Shown: positions 1-10,749 of the stretch, piece after piece
How the letters are laid out: every line of letters starts with the position of its first letter
Numbering within the stretch: position 1 is the stretch's first letter
NCBI GenBank assembly: GCA_030435675.1
Contig: CM059625.1
Location: 12,710,001 to 12,774,000, forward strand
Origin: Steinernema hermaphroditum
Taxonomy: Eukaryota > Nematoda > Chromadorea > Rhabditida > Steinernematidae
DNA: 64,000 bases
Direction: 5' to 3'
The notes under the pieces: generated by a model
What the model was told of the DNA's origin: nothing
The model's input: the letters and a program-made list of their open reading frames with translations, nothing else
The model's database searches: none
Translations under genes and position numbers: made by a program

Positions 1-2
1 CA

Positions 3-101
3 GACCCGACAACAGAAGGCCAAACCGTCGGTGACGTCATGCGCTCGCTCCTCTTGGAAATAAAGGAGCTCGTGGACACAATTAAAGAGCTCGATGAGTG
101 A
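3..101 (+). CDS. 3' end of an unidentified protein-coding gene (partial)
   Basis: An open frame runs from the first bases of the window to a TGA at 99-101. The visible 32 residues are acidic and leucine-rich, with a heptad-like stretch ending LVDTIKELDE, which suggests the end of an amphipathic helix or coiled coil. Codon use is like that of the other genes here. The rest of the gene lies before the window, so neither family nor function can be given. The bases CAG at 1-3 could be a splice acceptor, which would move the exon start by one base. No poly(A) signal could be fixed with confidence. Confidence 0.5.
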   Translation, partial: DPTTEGQTVGDVMRSLLLEIKELVDTIKELDE

Positions 102-1623
102 CTTATCTGTCGGCACCCTTTTGAAATCTGTCTATGAGTTGTCCGATTTATTATTTCTATGGATATTGTATTCGTAAAAAAATTTCAAAAATTTATCGAA
201 AAATTGGATATGCTCGAAATCATAGTAATTCGATCTTTTTTCGTATTTTGCCGCGATTTCGGCGAATTTCATAAACGGACGGTTGTTCAGCAGACTCTGC
301 CGCGTCGGATGAGCCCTCTCTCGATTGCCATCATGCTTTCCTCGCTGAGTTATTAGGAATCAATGGTGGACAATGGCACTTTGAATCGTGAGCCGTGGAT
401 TTCTAAGAATATAATTGATTGCTGCCCGTTACGACGTTGTAAGTGGATCATCCTGTGATCGAAGACGTTTCCAACATACGAATCTGCAGCGAACTGTTCA
501 ATTCTCAATTCCATGGCAACATGCTGGCACTCGGGCCAAGGCTCATTCGACGCAGCAAAGTCTGCTGAACCTTCCGTTCATGAAATTTGGCGAAATCGCG
601 CCAGAAACGACAAAAGATCGAATTACTATGATTTTGAGCATTTTGTCCCCTGGCTTTGGCAATAACTGCTGTTGACTATAAGTTGTTTACTTCGCCCATT
701 TTCTCAGTGCTATTTTAATATGATGAACGTTCTGGTTTTACCGTTTCTACCGTGTTTATTGCCAGATGAAAAAAATTGGTGGCATTTTTTCGATTTGTTC
801 CCGCCACGCCACTTTTTGCGCGCGCTACGCCAGCGTCACGTGTGGTCCTCGATTTCGCAATGGAAAATCGTTGATTTCGCAAATTGGCCGCAAGTTGGGA
901 CACTTTTGACGGGGATATCACGCGACTCTCAGGATTCTACAAGCAAATCGATATTCCCTGGCTAATTGCGAGTCGATTAAGCCCAAAATTGTCGAAATTG
1001 AACGCGCGTACGAGACGTGATATTCATTTTCATCTCCAGATGTCGAAATATCAATCCATAGACCATGTTTTTGAGGTGTTTCGCCGGTTTTTTCAGAGTT
1101 TATTTTTTCAATTTTGGGCTTAATCGACTCGGAATTTAATCAAAAAAGGAGCTCGAGCCCGAGTTGAGTGCCAACCCTGGTGAGAGCTGACCAGCAACGT
1201 GCGATGAGATTAAATATTTCTGACAATTATGTGTGCGCATTCTCTGTTATCTCCAAATGCCACTAGAATGCGATCGTCCAATGCGACAGTCTTGATGAGA
1301 GCATTTTCCCGCAAATCGGGAAGGATTTCCCTGTCATTTCGTCAATTTTCAGTTGGATTTCCTTGTCATTTCAATTGTCGAGTTTGAGATTTTGTTGATT
1401 TTATGATTCTGGTATATTATATATCGGGAACGCTCGCATACAAGGGACACGTGGAACGCTATCGAAATCAGTCCTGAAAACGGCTATTTTCTTGCAACGA
1501 TTGCTTTCGAGCTGTCTACGAGACAGAGTCTCTGTCTTGTAGACAGCTCGAAAGTAGACAATCCTGCAAAGGGCGACTAACGCCGCATTTGGCACCAGCA
1601 CTATTGCAATTAGGTCGTTTGGA
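102..1623. other. Intergenic region, no gene recognised
   Basis: The open frames here are short, overlap on both strands and carry no protein signature or convincing splice borders. The only clear structure is a near-perfect palindrome at 1504-1554, listed separately. The stretch before 1624 may hold the promoter of the next gene, but no core element is evident. Confidence 0.5.
1504..1554. repeat. 51-bp near-perfect palindrome
   Basis: Two 25-base arms (1504-1528 and 1530-1554) are reverse complements with one mismatch, with a single base between them. As RNA it would fold into a long hairpin with almost no loop. It lies about 70 bases before the ATG at 1624. Nothing flanking it looks like a target-site duplication. 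It could be a remnant of a foldback element or a hairpin in the leader of the next gene. Confidence 0.85.
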
Positions 1624-2386
1624 ATGGATTCTGACGAACTTCAACGTTATGCCAAGCGTAAGTTGCTGGTATCGTTACTGGATGAGACTATATTGACATT
1701 TTCAGGGTGCAGGTCCGCAGAAAAGGAGACCGTCGGTCTGGGGTCCCCTCCCGCTAAAGTTAAACGCCCGACCGCTGTCAACGAGGCTAATGCGCCGTCT
1801 TCAAGAATTCCGGTATTGATCCGTAAGCGGACAGTGAATTTAGCGACCACCGCACGAGAACCCCCTCGCCCACATGCAGCGTTGTATGTCAAAATCGGAG
1901 CTGGGGGGCTCTCCAAGATCCCCATCTTAAAATATGAACTTGACGCGGGTTCGTCGAACTGCCGAGCACAAGGCAAGTACCACGCAGTTCGCTCGTCGAG
2001 CTGCACTAGAATACCAATTCTGATTCGTACCCGTCGACGCGGCTTCAGCGCCGCCCCGGTTCTGAAGTCCGCCCAGTGTATGTTTGACCCTCAGTCTCTC
2101 ATTCTGAATCTCTGATTTAGCTGAACCGTCTTCTTCACTGAATCGTGAACGCAAGGAAAAGGGACTTTGTTCGACAACCACATCGAACACCCCTCGTTTC
2201 ACACATAGGGGCATCAGTCGCCTCCTCAAAGAGGCCGATCTCCCTCCTTCGCCTACTATGCATGCCGAGACTAACGCGTTTCTCCCAACTAACGCATTCT
2301 ATGGCGGGCAGACGTCGACGCTTCGTCGCCACTGGAACACAAAACGCAATGCTCCCCAGCAAGAGAACGAAGCAGGACAGAAGTAA
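1624..2386 (+). CDS. Basic protein with three S/T-x-I-P motifs (candidate plus-end tracking protein)
   Basis: The exons are 1624-1657, 1706-2077 and 2121-2386, giving 223 residues. Both introns (48 and 43 bases) have GT..TTTCAG or GT..TTTAG borders, and joining restores one frame. No domain is recognised. What stands out is a repeated short motif in a basic, Ser/Pro-rich context: SRIPVLIRKR (residues 44-53), SKIPILK (81-87) and TRIPILIRTRRR (112-123). S/T-x-I-P next to basic residues is the known docking motif for the EB-homology domain of EB1-type microtubule end-binding proteins, so a plus-end tracking role is inferred. The first intron is a multiple of three and free of stops. Instead of stopping at 2386, the last exon could splice at 2382 (AA before GTAATC) to 2476-2572, adding about 32 residues. 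A real gene is likely; the function is a guess from the motifs. Confidence 0.65.
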
Positions 2387-2821
2387 TCACGTTATGTGTT
2401 ATATGCTTCTGATGTTTTTTATTTATAAGCATTAATTGTGTTAATTCATTAATTGTTTAATAATTATGGCTGCAGAGCCAACGTCTGTTTTGTTGTGCCC
2501 AGTGTGCTTCCTTTCACGATTTACGTTCCCGGATCAACGCTGGCGGCGCAAACGCAAACGTCGGAGTTTTAGAGCATCTTCGGCGGCCTCCAGGCGAAAA
2601 GATCAATCTGGAGTAGGAACGGCGTTGTGGCGCAGCGAAGTGGGCGAAATCCCATCATCCGAGCAGCTGGCGGAGTCGGCTTCTGTGCTTCACTGAGACT
2701 TCGGCTTCTCCGGGCGGCGCAACTCACTCAGCTCATTCGGCGGAGCGACTTTCTGATGAAAACATAAAGAAGAAACACTTTCAAAAATATTTACGACCCG
2801 TTTATAGAAATCGAAAAAATA
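2387..2821. other. Region with possible additional exons, unresolved
   Basis: Several frames are open between 2466 and 2800. The frame from 2476 to a stop at 2570-2572 joins in phase to the preceding gene. Another plus frame with Ser-rich sequence runs across 2590-2820, and a short minus-strand frame ends in a stop near 2696. None has a recognisable product and they conflict, so only the first is suggested as a possible terminal exon. Confidence 0.3.
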
Positions 2822-2893
2822 AGGGAGCAACCGGATTTGAACCGGTGACCTCTCGATCTGCAGTCGAATGCTCTGCCACTGAGCTATGCCCCC
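2822..2893 (-). tRNA. tRNA-Cys (anticodon GCA)
   Basis: The minus strand folds as a 72-base tRNA without an intron. The seven-base acceptor stem starts GGGGGCA and pairs with TGCTCCC. A GCTC..GAGC D arm follows, then an anticodon loop CTGCAGA with anticodon GCA, and a T arm carrying GGTTCAAATCC, the B-box of the internal Pol III promoter. The discriminator base is U, the identity element expected for tRNA-Cys. A run of six T follows within a few bases on the minus strand and would end Pol III transcription. Confidence 0.95.
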
Positions 2894-3879
2894 ACGTTAA
2901 TATACACGACTGGTCGCATATATATCCACACAACTAGCTAGTTTTGTTGTGTTTCCACTGTGATTATCGTTTTTTTAGCCAAGGAATAAACAAAATTAAT
3001 TGCATTTTGAGTAAAATGTGAAAGATAGCGATAAAAGGCAAACTGACTGATGAGAGCGAAAACGACAAACACTTTTTAGGATCCTTGTCATACAAATTGA
3101 CGATGAAATGACATAATTAGATCGTTCCAAATGGGGAAGGGTTCTCCTAAACGAATTATCGGCGCTGATTCACTGATGTGCAGTTCATCAGTCATGTAAG
3201 TGAGATCGGACCAGGTACAGAATCCGGTTTCGCTTCTGCTCTACGGAATAGAGCTCAGAAGAACGGAACCGTATTGTGCACCTCAACCGTTCCACTTAGC
3301 TTTCTAGCGTTCTAGCGTCTGTTTTTTTTGCGCTTAAGACAAATGTTTCAGCGGCATAACCTAGATTTCGCACCTTCCCATGGGCTCGGTTCCTCTCCGC
3401 CCGGACGTCTTCTCTCGCTGACCTTCGCGCGGCGAGAGCGACTTTGTTGGCGGTGGCTACGACGCCGGCGAGTGCGCGAATCGGTCGGCAAGCGTGGAGG
3501 TAAATACCGCCACAGCCAACGACCGCCGACACGGACACGTCGCCGTCTTTTTCGTTCGCGCACTGTCCGACGCGTACAACACTCGCACATACGCCAATCG
3601 ACGATTTGCGCTTGTCCTATATTTTGGATTCTGTGGGGCAGAATAATTACTTTTCAGGTGGACGTGAAGACAACCGTAATCTCTTCACAGGGTTCTTCGA
3701 AGGTTTGCTCATTTGAACATGAGCGTTTCTGACGATCGTTTCCGAATAATCATCGCTTCGATCAAGTCCCCTCTGTTTGCGCGCTGAGTTTTACCATCGA
3801 TCTCCGTCGCTCGTACCGTCCACGTGGAATCGTTTCCACCTAAACAAGCCTGTAATTTTAGGTTGTTTAAATCTACGCC
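2894..3879. other. Intergenic region upstream of the ERp44-like gene
   Basis: No gene is recognised. The part from about 3330 to 3600 is GC-rich and open in several frames on both strands, all giving Arg-rich shadow translations, which suits a promoter-proximal GC-rich tract rather than coding sequence. A 3' splice site (TTTTAG) ends at 3860, 19 bases before the ATG at 3880. It could accept a spliced leader or an upstream non-coding exon. Confidence 0.45.
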
Positions 3880-5454
3880 ATGTCCAATTTATATTTCTTC
3901 TTCTCCATTCTATTTGTCTCCTTCTCGGTGATAAATGGAGGACTTGTCACCCTCACCATGGAAAACCTGGATGCAGTCCTTCAGAGTGGCCAGGTAAGAA
4001 GTGAGTGTGAAAGACAGCATTGAACCCATTTGTTTCAGGTGGTTTTCGTCGCATTTTGCGCGGAATGGTGCCCGTTTAGTCGGAGACTTAGACCTATTTT
4101 CGAGGAAGCCGCTCAGAAGTTCGATGTCGAGCATCCAAACAAGAGTGTCGTGTGGGCCGTTGTTGACAGCGTGCAGCATGTGAGTTTTCGTTTATCTGAA
4201 TAGCCGTATCAGTGGCTTTTCTTGGTAATAGTCTTTGATCTATTTGAACGACTAAACGCAACCTATTCATAGGTACATCTGATTTGGGATTTATTAAATT
4301 AATCAACGCCTAGATGTGATCCAAATGACCCATTCGAATTTAGCCCGATGTATCCGACAAATACTTTGTGAACAAGTATCCAACCATGAAGGTTTTCATC
4401 AACGGAGAACTCATCAGCAAGGAGTACAGGTAGCCTTGTCGTTCGTCGCACTTTCTACTTGTCTGTTCAGATCGACGCGCTCAGTGGAGGCACTCACAGC
4501 TTTCGTACTGCAGCAGCTCGACGTCAGCATCACCGAGTTTCCCTCCAAGGTGTACCTCGAAGCCGGCATCGATCGCAGCAAGCGCAATGTCATTGGTTAC
4601 TTTGCTGACCGTACCAGTGCCGAGTACGGGAACCTTAAGGTGCTTTCGCTTTTGACTCTCTTGCAAGTGGTTCGTTTCTTTTCTTTCAGAAGGTCGCCTC
4701 CCTTCTCCGAGAAGACTGTTCCTTCTGGGTGGCCACCGACGAAGCTCTCAAAGGCGTAAACGGAAACCTCCTCAAGTTCAGAGACCCTGACACTGATGAC
4801 GAACAGACCTACACGGGAAGCTTTACCGACTACGACTTCCTCAAGCAGTGGCTCATGGACAAGTGCATCCCACTTGTTCGCGAGGTCACCTTCGAGAACG
4901 TGGAGGAGCTTACCGAGGAAGGAATGCCCTTCCTCATCTTCTTCCGCGACCCTGCTGACAAAGAAGGCGACAAGATCTTCAGCGAGTTGGTCATGCGGGA
5001 ACTCTACGACCAGAAGGGAGCCGTCAATTCGCTTCTCGCCGATGGCCACAAGTTCGCTCATCCCCTTAAGCATCTCGGAAAGACCGCCAAAGACCTTCCC
5101 GTGCTCGCTATCGATTCCTTCCAACACATGTTCTTGTTCCCCGATATGCACGAGTTGGACCAGCCCGGAAAACTTAGACAGGTGATTTTTTTCAGCTTGA
5201 GGCAGCTAATAAAAAATGCCATTCAGTTTGTTCTCGATCTTCACTCTGGCAAACTGCACAAGGACTTCCACGAGACCCTGGACCAAAGAATCGCCGACCT
5301 CCAGAAGTTGGCCTTAGAGCAAGCGGCGCAAGACGGAGAGGCCAAACCACCAGGAGTGCTGCCTGATGGCGAGTCGACACCGAAGCCTTCGGTCTTCAAG
5401 GAGCTCAAACCGTCGGGCAAACGCTACTCCCTGCTGCAAAAGACTGAACTTTAG
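3880..5454 (+). CDS. ERp44: ERp44-like thioredoxin-domain protein of the endoplasmic reticulum
   Basis: Six exons (3880-3993, 4039-4179, 4344-4429, 4471-4639, 4690-5181, 5227-5454) encode 409 residues, close to the usual size of ERp44. An N-terminal hydrophobic signal peptide leads into a thioredoxin fold with the motif AEWCPFS (Cys49, Ser52). This C-x-x-S form, in place of C-x-x-C, is the hallmark of ERp44 in the PDI family. Two redox-inactive thioredoxin-like domains follow, and the C terminus KTEL resembles a KDEL-type retrieval signal. ERp44 uses the single reactive Cys to form mixed disulfides with unassembled secretory clients and Ero1 and returns them from the cis-Golgi to the ER. A 3' splice site 19 bases before the ATG supports this start. 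KTEL departs from the animal RDEL/KDEL consensus, so the strength of retrieval is uncertain. Confidence 0.93.
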
Positions 5455-6452
5455 AGAAGCCTCGTCGCTAATAAGTAATAATTTATTGTAGCACAATTTC
5501 TATCGGTGATGGATTCGGCATTTCTCCCCTTCTCCCCTCTTCGCTATCTAAGACTCTAGCATAGTTCCTTGCTTCACGCAGCAGCAAAACAAAGCTTTGT
5601 GTATATCGGGTCTTTCTCTGCCCTTTCCTTTCATCTTGGGTCGTTGAAAAAGGTTGTGCAGATTCACATGTATGATGACGGCTAATTTATTCCTCTTAGC
5701 ACGTTTTCTGTACATTAGTCTTTTAAGAGTAATAAAAGTTCTAAAGCCACCCAGATCCATACTGGAATGTGTCGACATGCAATTGGAGGAAAACGACGCT
5801 AGGGGTGACATTTTGAGATGTGCTTATGTCCATTTTCAGAGGGTATGTAGACCCACAACTGCGATTCTTGCGTTATGTGCTTGACTTCGATCTGTAAAGA
5901 AGAAACAGGAAGTGCACCGTTCGTAAACAAAAATAGTTCCTGGAGAATTTATTGAACTCTACTCGATTGCGTGGGGTATCTAATGCAGAATAGTGTAAAC
6001 AGCTTTCTCAAAAATGTAACATCGCGATACCTGCTGGCAAAAAGAATTGTGAGCAATGATCGATTTTATCTTACAAGACGTCACATAGAAGGGATGATCA
6101 AAAGCAGATATCGAACTGTACGATAGCCACAAATTGCAGACTTTTACCTTCTTAAAACAGACCAAAGCCTCGAATATAATCGTTTAATGTATCTCAGCGC
6201 TGTCATGGTCCTTGATCCCAGTGCTCTGGTCAATGCATTCATGGACTTTCGAGAAGTGGGCGTTTTACGTCAAATTAATTTCCTGGTAACTTATAATGGT
6301 GTTGCTATTTGGCCAGCCGCTTGACGGAAATGGCCACGCCATGACGTCGTCTCCCAGGTGTGCGTGTCGTGTCGTCCTCATCGAGGCCCACTCACTAACC
6401 CCACCGGACATCTTCCCTCGGAGTCGACTTGTTTTGGCGGATTGACTTCAAG
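5455..6452. other. Intergenic region between ERp44-like gene and gcy-37
   Basis: It contains the 3' end of the ERp44-like transcript and the upstream region of gcy-37. Open frames at 5548-5884 are short, on both strands, and show no family signature. No repeat or RNA gene was seen. Confidence 0.5.
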
Positions 6453-9402
6453 ATGGTGAGTTCCTAGTGAAAGCCTAGCGGAAAGTGAAACTTCTTTTTC
6501 AAGATCGGCTGGATGCACAACTGCGTCCAGCGCATGATCACTGACCGCTACGGAATGGATGCGTGGAAAAAGATACTGTATGTGCGCTGTTTTGCTTGCT
6601 CAAGTCTATTTTTCTTCAGTTTCGACGCCGGAATCGATCCTGAGAAGGAGTACGAAACGAAGACGAACTACGAAGACGAGGAGACCTTTCAAATCATTAG
6701 ATCCATTTCTATATCATTGGGTTCTCTGCCAGATGCTAGGGAACAGTTATGACCGAGATATGTTGTAGATATCACGGTGGAAGCCGTCTGGGAAGTGTTC
6801 GGAGAGTACGTCATTGACTACGCATGGGACAACGGCTTCGATACACTGCTTCTATCCATGGCCAATAATCTTCGGGTAAGAGTAGCTTTATGTCTTGATG
6901 GTTCAAAACTCATCGCCAAACGTCGGTAGCACGCGTTCATAATTCACGCGCAGAGGCACTTAAGAATCGCGGATGATTTCGCGAGACACGCAGACTCCTT
7001 CAACACAGCAGTTTTTTGAACTCCGTGAAAATAAAATACTGAACAACTTAGCTGAGTTTCTTTAATGAAAAGTGTATAATTAACCGTTAACCCTGGTCTT
7101 GCCTGCCTGAAAACTGATCGGAAAGGACAAATTTTAGGAGTTCATGGACAATTTGAACTCGATGCACTTCTTCATTGACAAGCTGGCATTCAACAGCGAC
7201 GTACGTGGACCGACCTTCCAGAGTCAACCACAAGGGGACGGCACCATCAGACTGCACTACTATTCGCTCCGAAAGGGAATCTATCCCATCGTCATTGGTT
7301 TGTTTCTTCGTGGAATCATCCAGGGCCATTGTTGCAGGGCTCGTGCGCCAAGTTACGCGTAGACTTTTCGATTTGGAGACGAAGATAGTGGTCACGGAGA
7401 GAAGTGAGGTTCGCCGAAAGAACGGAATGAACGAGCACGTCATCTACACAATCGAATCCGCTTCCGCCGATCCCAACAAGACTTTGGGTGTACAAAAGCA
7501 AAGAAGTAGTATGGAAAGTTCTCATATTCCACAGGTGAGACGCATCTTGGCTGATCGTGGACCAAGAAATTTCAGTCACTTCCGATGTCGGCTTACACCT
7601 TTTGCTGTATGTTTCCCACGCACATTTGTTTCAATCGGCAGCTCCTAATCGAGCACTGTGGAATGTTCCTCACCAGAGAGTTCAACTTGTCAAGTAAACG
7701 AGCTACTAGTCTTTCGGACTTTCTGACCATCGTCCAACCTAACGATGTTCAGGTAACCCCTCAACATCAGGAACACACGGCCCCTTTTCCAGATAACTTT
7801 CAAAGCTCTTACTGGCTATCTGAACAGTCTCTTCATTTTCCAAGTCAAACACCACATGAAACGAAACGAACAAGAAAAGAACTCAGCTAAGGCATTTAAC
7901 AAACCGCTTTTCCTGAAGGGTCAGATGGTGCTCGTCAACGACGGCAACTACCTCCTCTATCTGAACTCCCCTCACGTAACAACAGTGCGCGAATGTCTCG
8001 ATGTGAACGTCTACTTGAACGACATGCAATCTCACGATGCCATGCGAGACGTCATCATGTTGAACCAATCGAGAATGTGCCAGAGGGAATTGAAGTAGGC
8101 CCGTTCCGAGTATCGCGTTTCCACAAGTGCTATATTCAGCAAAAAATTGGAAGAAACTGTGCGCAGCATGAAGCTGCTGACAATTGAGCTGGAAGAGTTC
8201 CGAACGAAGACAGACCATTTGATGTTTGACCGAATACCACCGGATATTGCCCAAAGTTTAAGAAATGGAACAGCTGTGAAAGCGCGTAAGTGATAGCACT
8301 AGGTGTCAAAATATATTTTGTATAGAAGAGTTTTCATCGGCGACATGTCTCATTACGGTACTCTGCAACTTTGACATTCTCTCCGTTCAATGCGATCCCA
8401 CGGATGTCATCGGGATGATGACCGACCTTTTCCACCGCTACGATCAAGTCATCGAGAATCTGCAGTGCTACAAGGTTCTGTCCATCGTGGACAGCTACTT
8501 CGTGATCGACGGCGCTCCGATTGCCAGCGATAACCACGCCGAAAAGATTATGAATGTCGCCCTGTGCATGCTTGCTGAAACAAAACAAGTGAGAGTTCCC
8601 AATCTCAATTTGCCCCTAATGGTAAGGAGAATGAATATAAGCAGAAATGGTAATGTTCGGTTTCAGTTGAAAGCAGGAATTCACACGGGACCGATTGTGA
8701 CCGGTGTTATGGGAACTTCGAAAATACGGTAGGCTAGAGATATAAGCCTCAATTGCGACTAGTACTGAACGTGATGATGTGCATCACATCTGTATTTTGA
8801 TCTTAAAATTTAAAACCATGGCTTCGCAGGCTTACGTCGCATGCTGTAATGGTGATTTTGCTGACAGGTATGGAGTGCTTGGGGAAACTGTGAACGTGAC
8901 CAAACGGCTCACCAACTGCGCGGACCGAGGAACGATTCTAGTCAGCAACACGGCCAAGGTGCACGCACTCAAAGCCCATACCAACGGATTCGTCTTCGAG
9001 ACACGCGGTTACGTTCACATTGGCCCTAACGTCGCCACATACACGCACTTTCTCATTCGAAACACAAAGAAAAGCATTTGGGAACTCATTGGATGCCAGA
9101 AACGTGAGTTCTCGAGATATGAGCAACTCTATGGATGGCTTATTTCAGCCCCAGAGGCGTCCATCGATGGCTACCGCGAAGCGCATGCCGAGGAAGACCA
9201 GTTGGCATGGGAGAGCGCTGAAAAGCGACTGAGAAAGCAGAAGCAGGTGATCGCGGCCTTCCGAGGCGATCGGTTGGAGCTCTCGCGCGCCGCGCAGAAA
9301 CTGCGGAACTTGAAGAAGAGTTGGACGTCTTCGGGAAGCAACGACTCTGGCATCAGTCGAGGCTCACGATTCGGCGATTCGGCTATCTGTTCGATATCAT
9401 AG
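6453..9402 (+). CDS. gcy-37: Soluble guanylate cyclase, GCY-37 type
   Basis: Thirteen exons encode 704 residues. Exon 1 is just the ATG (6453-6455). The others are 6504-6577, 6620-6720, 6769-6875, 7138-7297, 7338-7534, 7576-7752, 7793-8094, 8140-8285, 8326-8621, 8667-8728, 8868-9103 and 9149-9402. The H-NOX domain has its proximal haem ligand at His105 (NLNSMHFFID) and the Y-x-S-x-R haem-propionate motif (YYSLR). A PAS-like domain, a coiled-coil linker and a C-terminal cyclase domain follow. The start MIGW, the spacing and the end (SNDSGIS..AICSIS) fit worm GCY-37, which acts in oxygen-sensing neurons and would make cGMP with a partner subunit. The first cyclase metal site reads ITVLCNFDIL, so both usual aspartates are missing. 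This suggests it is active only as a heterodimer. The last intron (45 bases) is a multiple of three and stop-free. Confidence 0.92.
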
Positions 9403-9801
9403 AATGTCTAAAGTCCATGGAAGTAAAGTCAAGTGAAGAGCAGTTCTTCGTAGGGTCCGCTGTACCCAGACGTTCTTCGCAGTACCCCAATCCTTGCACC
9501 ACGGTCCTTATCTTATCTCCGTGCAGCTAGAATAGAATGCGACATCACAAAAGGGACTTTTTCTGGATTACATGAATGACATGAAAGAGAGTGAATTGTT
9601 GCGTTTCGACCTGCAAGGACCCAGTCACTAAGCAAACCAAAGTTCCTTTTAGTCTCTCAAACGACCTTGTTTACATTTGATGTCCTGTGCGATGGCGTGA
9701 TCTCAGGCGCTATAGGAACGTGGACGATAGGTTAAACGACGGAGAGCACGAAAGAGAGATACTCGTTTATTCATTGAGCAGCAGAATGAGAAATTGAGCA
9801 C
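9403..9801. other. 3' region between two convergent genes
   Basis: It lies between the gcy-37 stop and the stop of the minus-strand elongase. It should hold both 3' untranslated regions. No coding signal or repeat was seen. Confidence 0.6.
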
Positions 9802-10749
9802 TTAGTTGGTCTTTTGCTTCTTGTACTTCTGCTTTCCGCCTCCAACAATGTAGGACTTGAGGAAGAAGTTGATGAAGAGGAGGAGGTAAGTAGTGTCCAT
9901 GAAGGTGGCGAGAGCGAAGATGCGGTTGTCGAAGTCACAGGCAACCTAGGGACGATAATGGCTCTGGTTTTAAAAGACGTAAGACTTACCTTCTGGATGT
10001 AGATGAGGAATCCGAGATGAGCAAGGATTCCGCAGCTGATGATGAACTGGAGGATCTGGATGGAGGTGATGAACTGGGCGATAACTCCAGGAACGCGGAT
10101 CTTCATCGAGCGGAGGAAGTAGTAGCTGTACATGAAAGCGTGGACGAAGAAGTTGAGGTAGATGCCCCAGCGGTTGAATCCGGGAGAGATGGGGTAGGAG
10201 AAGAAGGCGTAGATGAGGGTGAGGATGTGATGGTACCAGTGGAGGAACATGAGAGGACGCTTGCGGAGCACGAGGAACACGGTGTCCACGAGTTCGATCA
10301 GCTTCGAAGCGATGAAGAGGTAAACCCAGTACCCGTTGTTGCCCTCGAGGAACCCATCGATCTTGCAGTAGGAAGCTGAAAGTCAGGAAATCGAAAACTC
10401 TACAGATCTAAAAGGGCTTACTTTGGAGACCCTTGTTCGCGACAGTGCTGACAAACTCAGGAGTGAGCTTGATCGTTCCGACAATGCTGAAAACGGCGAG
10501 GAAACAGTTCCAGCAGTTGAGGGGGACGAAGAGGTCAAAAGGCTGGCGGTTGCGCATGAAGAACTTGGTTCCAAACACGACGACAACGTAAAGGATGCAT
10601 GCCTGGATGGCGAGGACCTGGTGGTTAGTGATCCACGACTTGGCAGCATTCTCATTGAACGGGCTGGAGCTGAGCAGTTTCCAGAGCCCTGCCACATCGA
10701 GATGGAACTCGGTGAGTTGTTGCTTGAGCTGCTCGATGGACAAGTCCAT
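9802..10749 (-). CDS. elo-1: ELO-type very-long-chain fatty acid elongase (3-ketoacyl-CoA synthase)
   Basis: Three exons on the minus strand (10749-10422, 10375-9990, 9945-9802) encode 285 residues, the usual ELO length. The condensing-enzyme histidine box HWYHH is at residues 155-159, preceded by the family motif KLIELVDTVFLVLRK. Further on come MYSYYFLRS and several hydrophobic membrane segments. The C terminus is lysine-rich (KQKYKKQKTN), as in ER-resident elongases. It would join malonyl-CoA to a fatty acyl-CoA in the ER membrane. Sequence is closest by memory to worm ELO-1 (C20 polyunsaturated fatty acid synthesis), and the ELO-1 versus ELO-2 call is from motif context only. A TTCCAG acceptor lies 12 bases before the ATG, fitting trans-splicing. 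Bases around the gene on the plus strand are open in other frames, but these are antisense shadows. Confidence 0.92.

Noticed and set aside
2696..2760. Possible minus-strand terminal exon with a TTCATCAG acceptor near 2760
   Set aside because: Only 20 codons, no upstream exon or family, and the same bases are open on the plus strand.
3328..3732. Arg-rich 134-codon open frame before the ERp44-like gene
   Set aside because: Three frames on both strands are open across the same GC-rich DNA, with no family signature or splice context; best read as a GC-rich upstream region.
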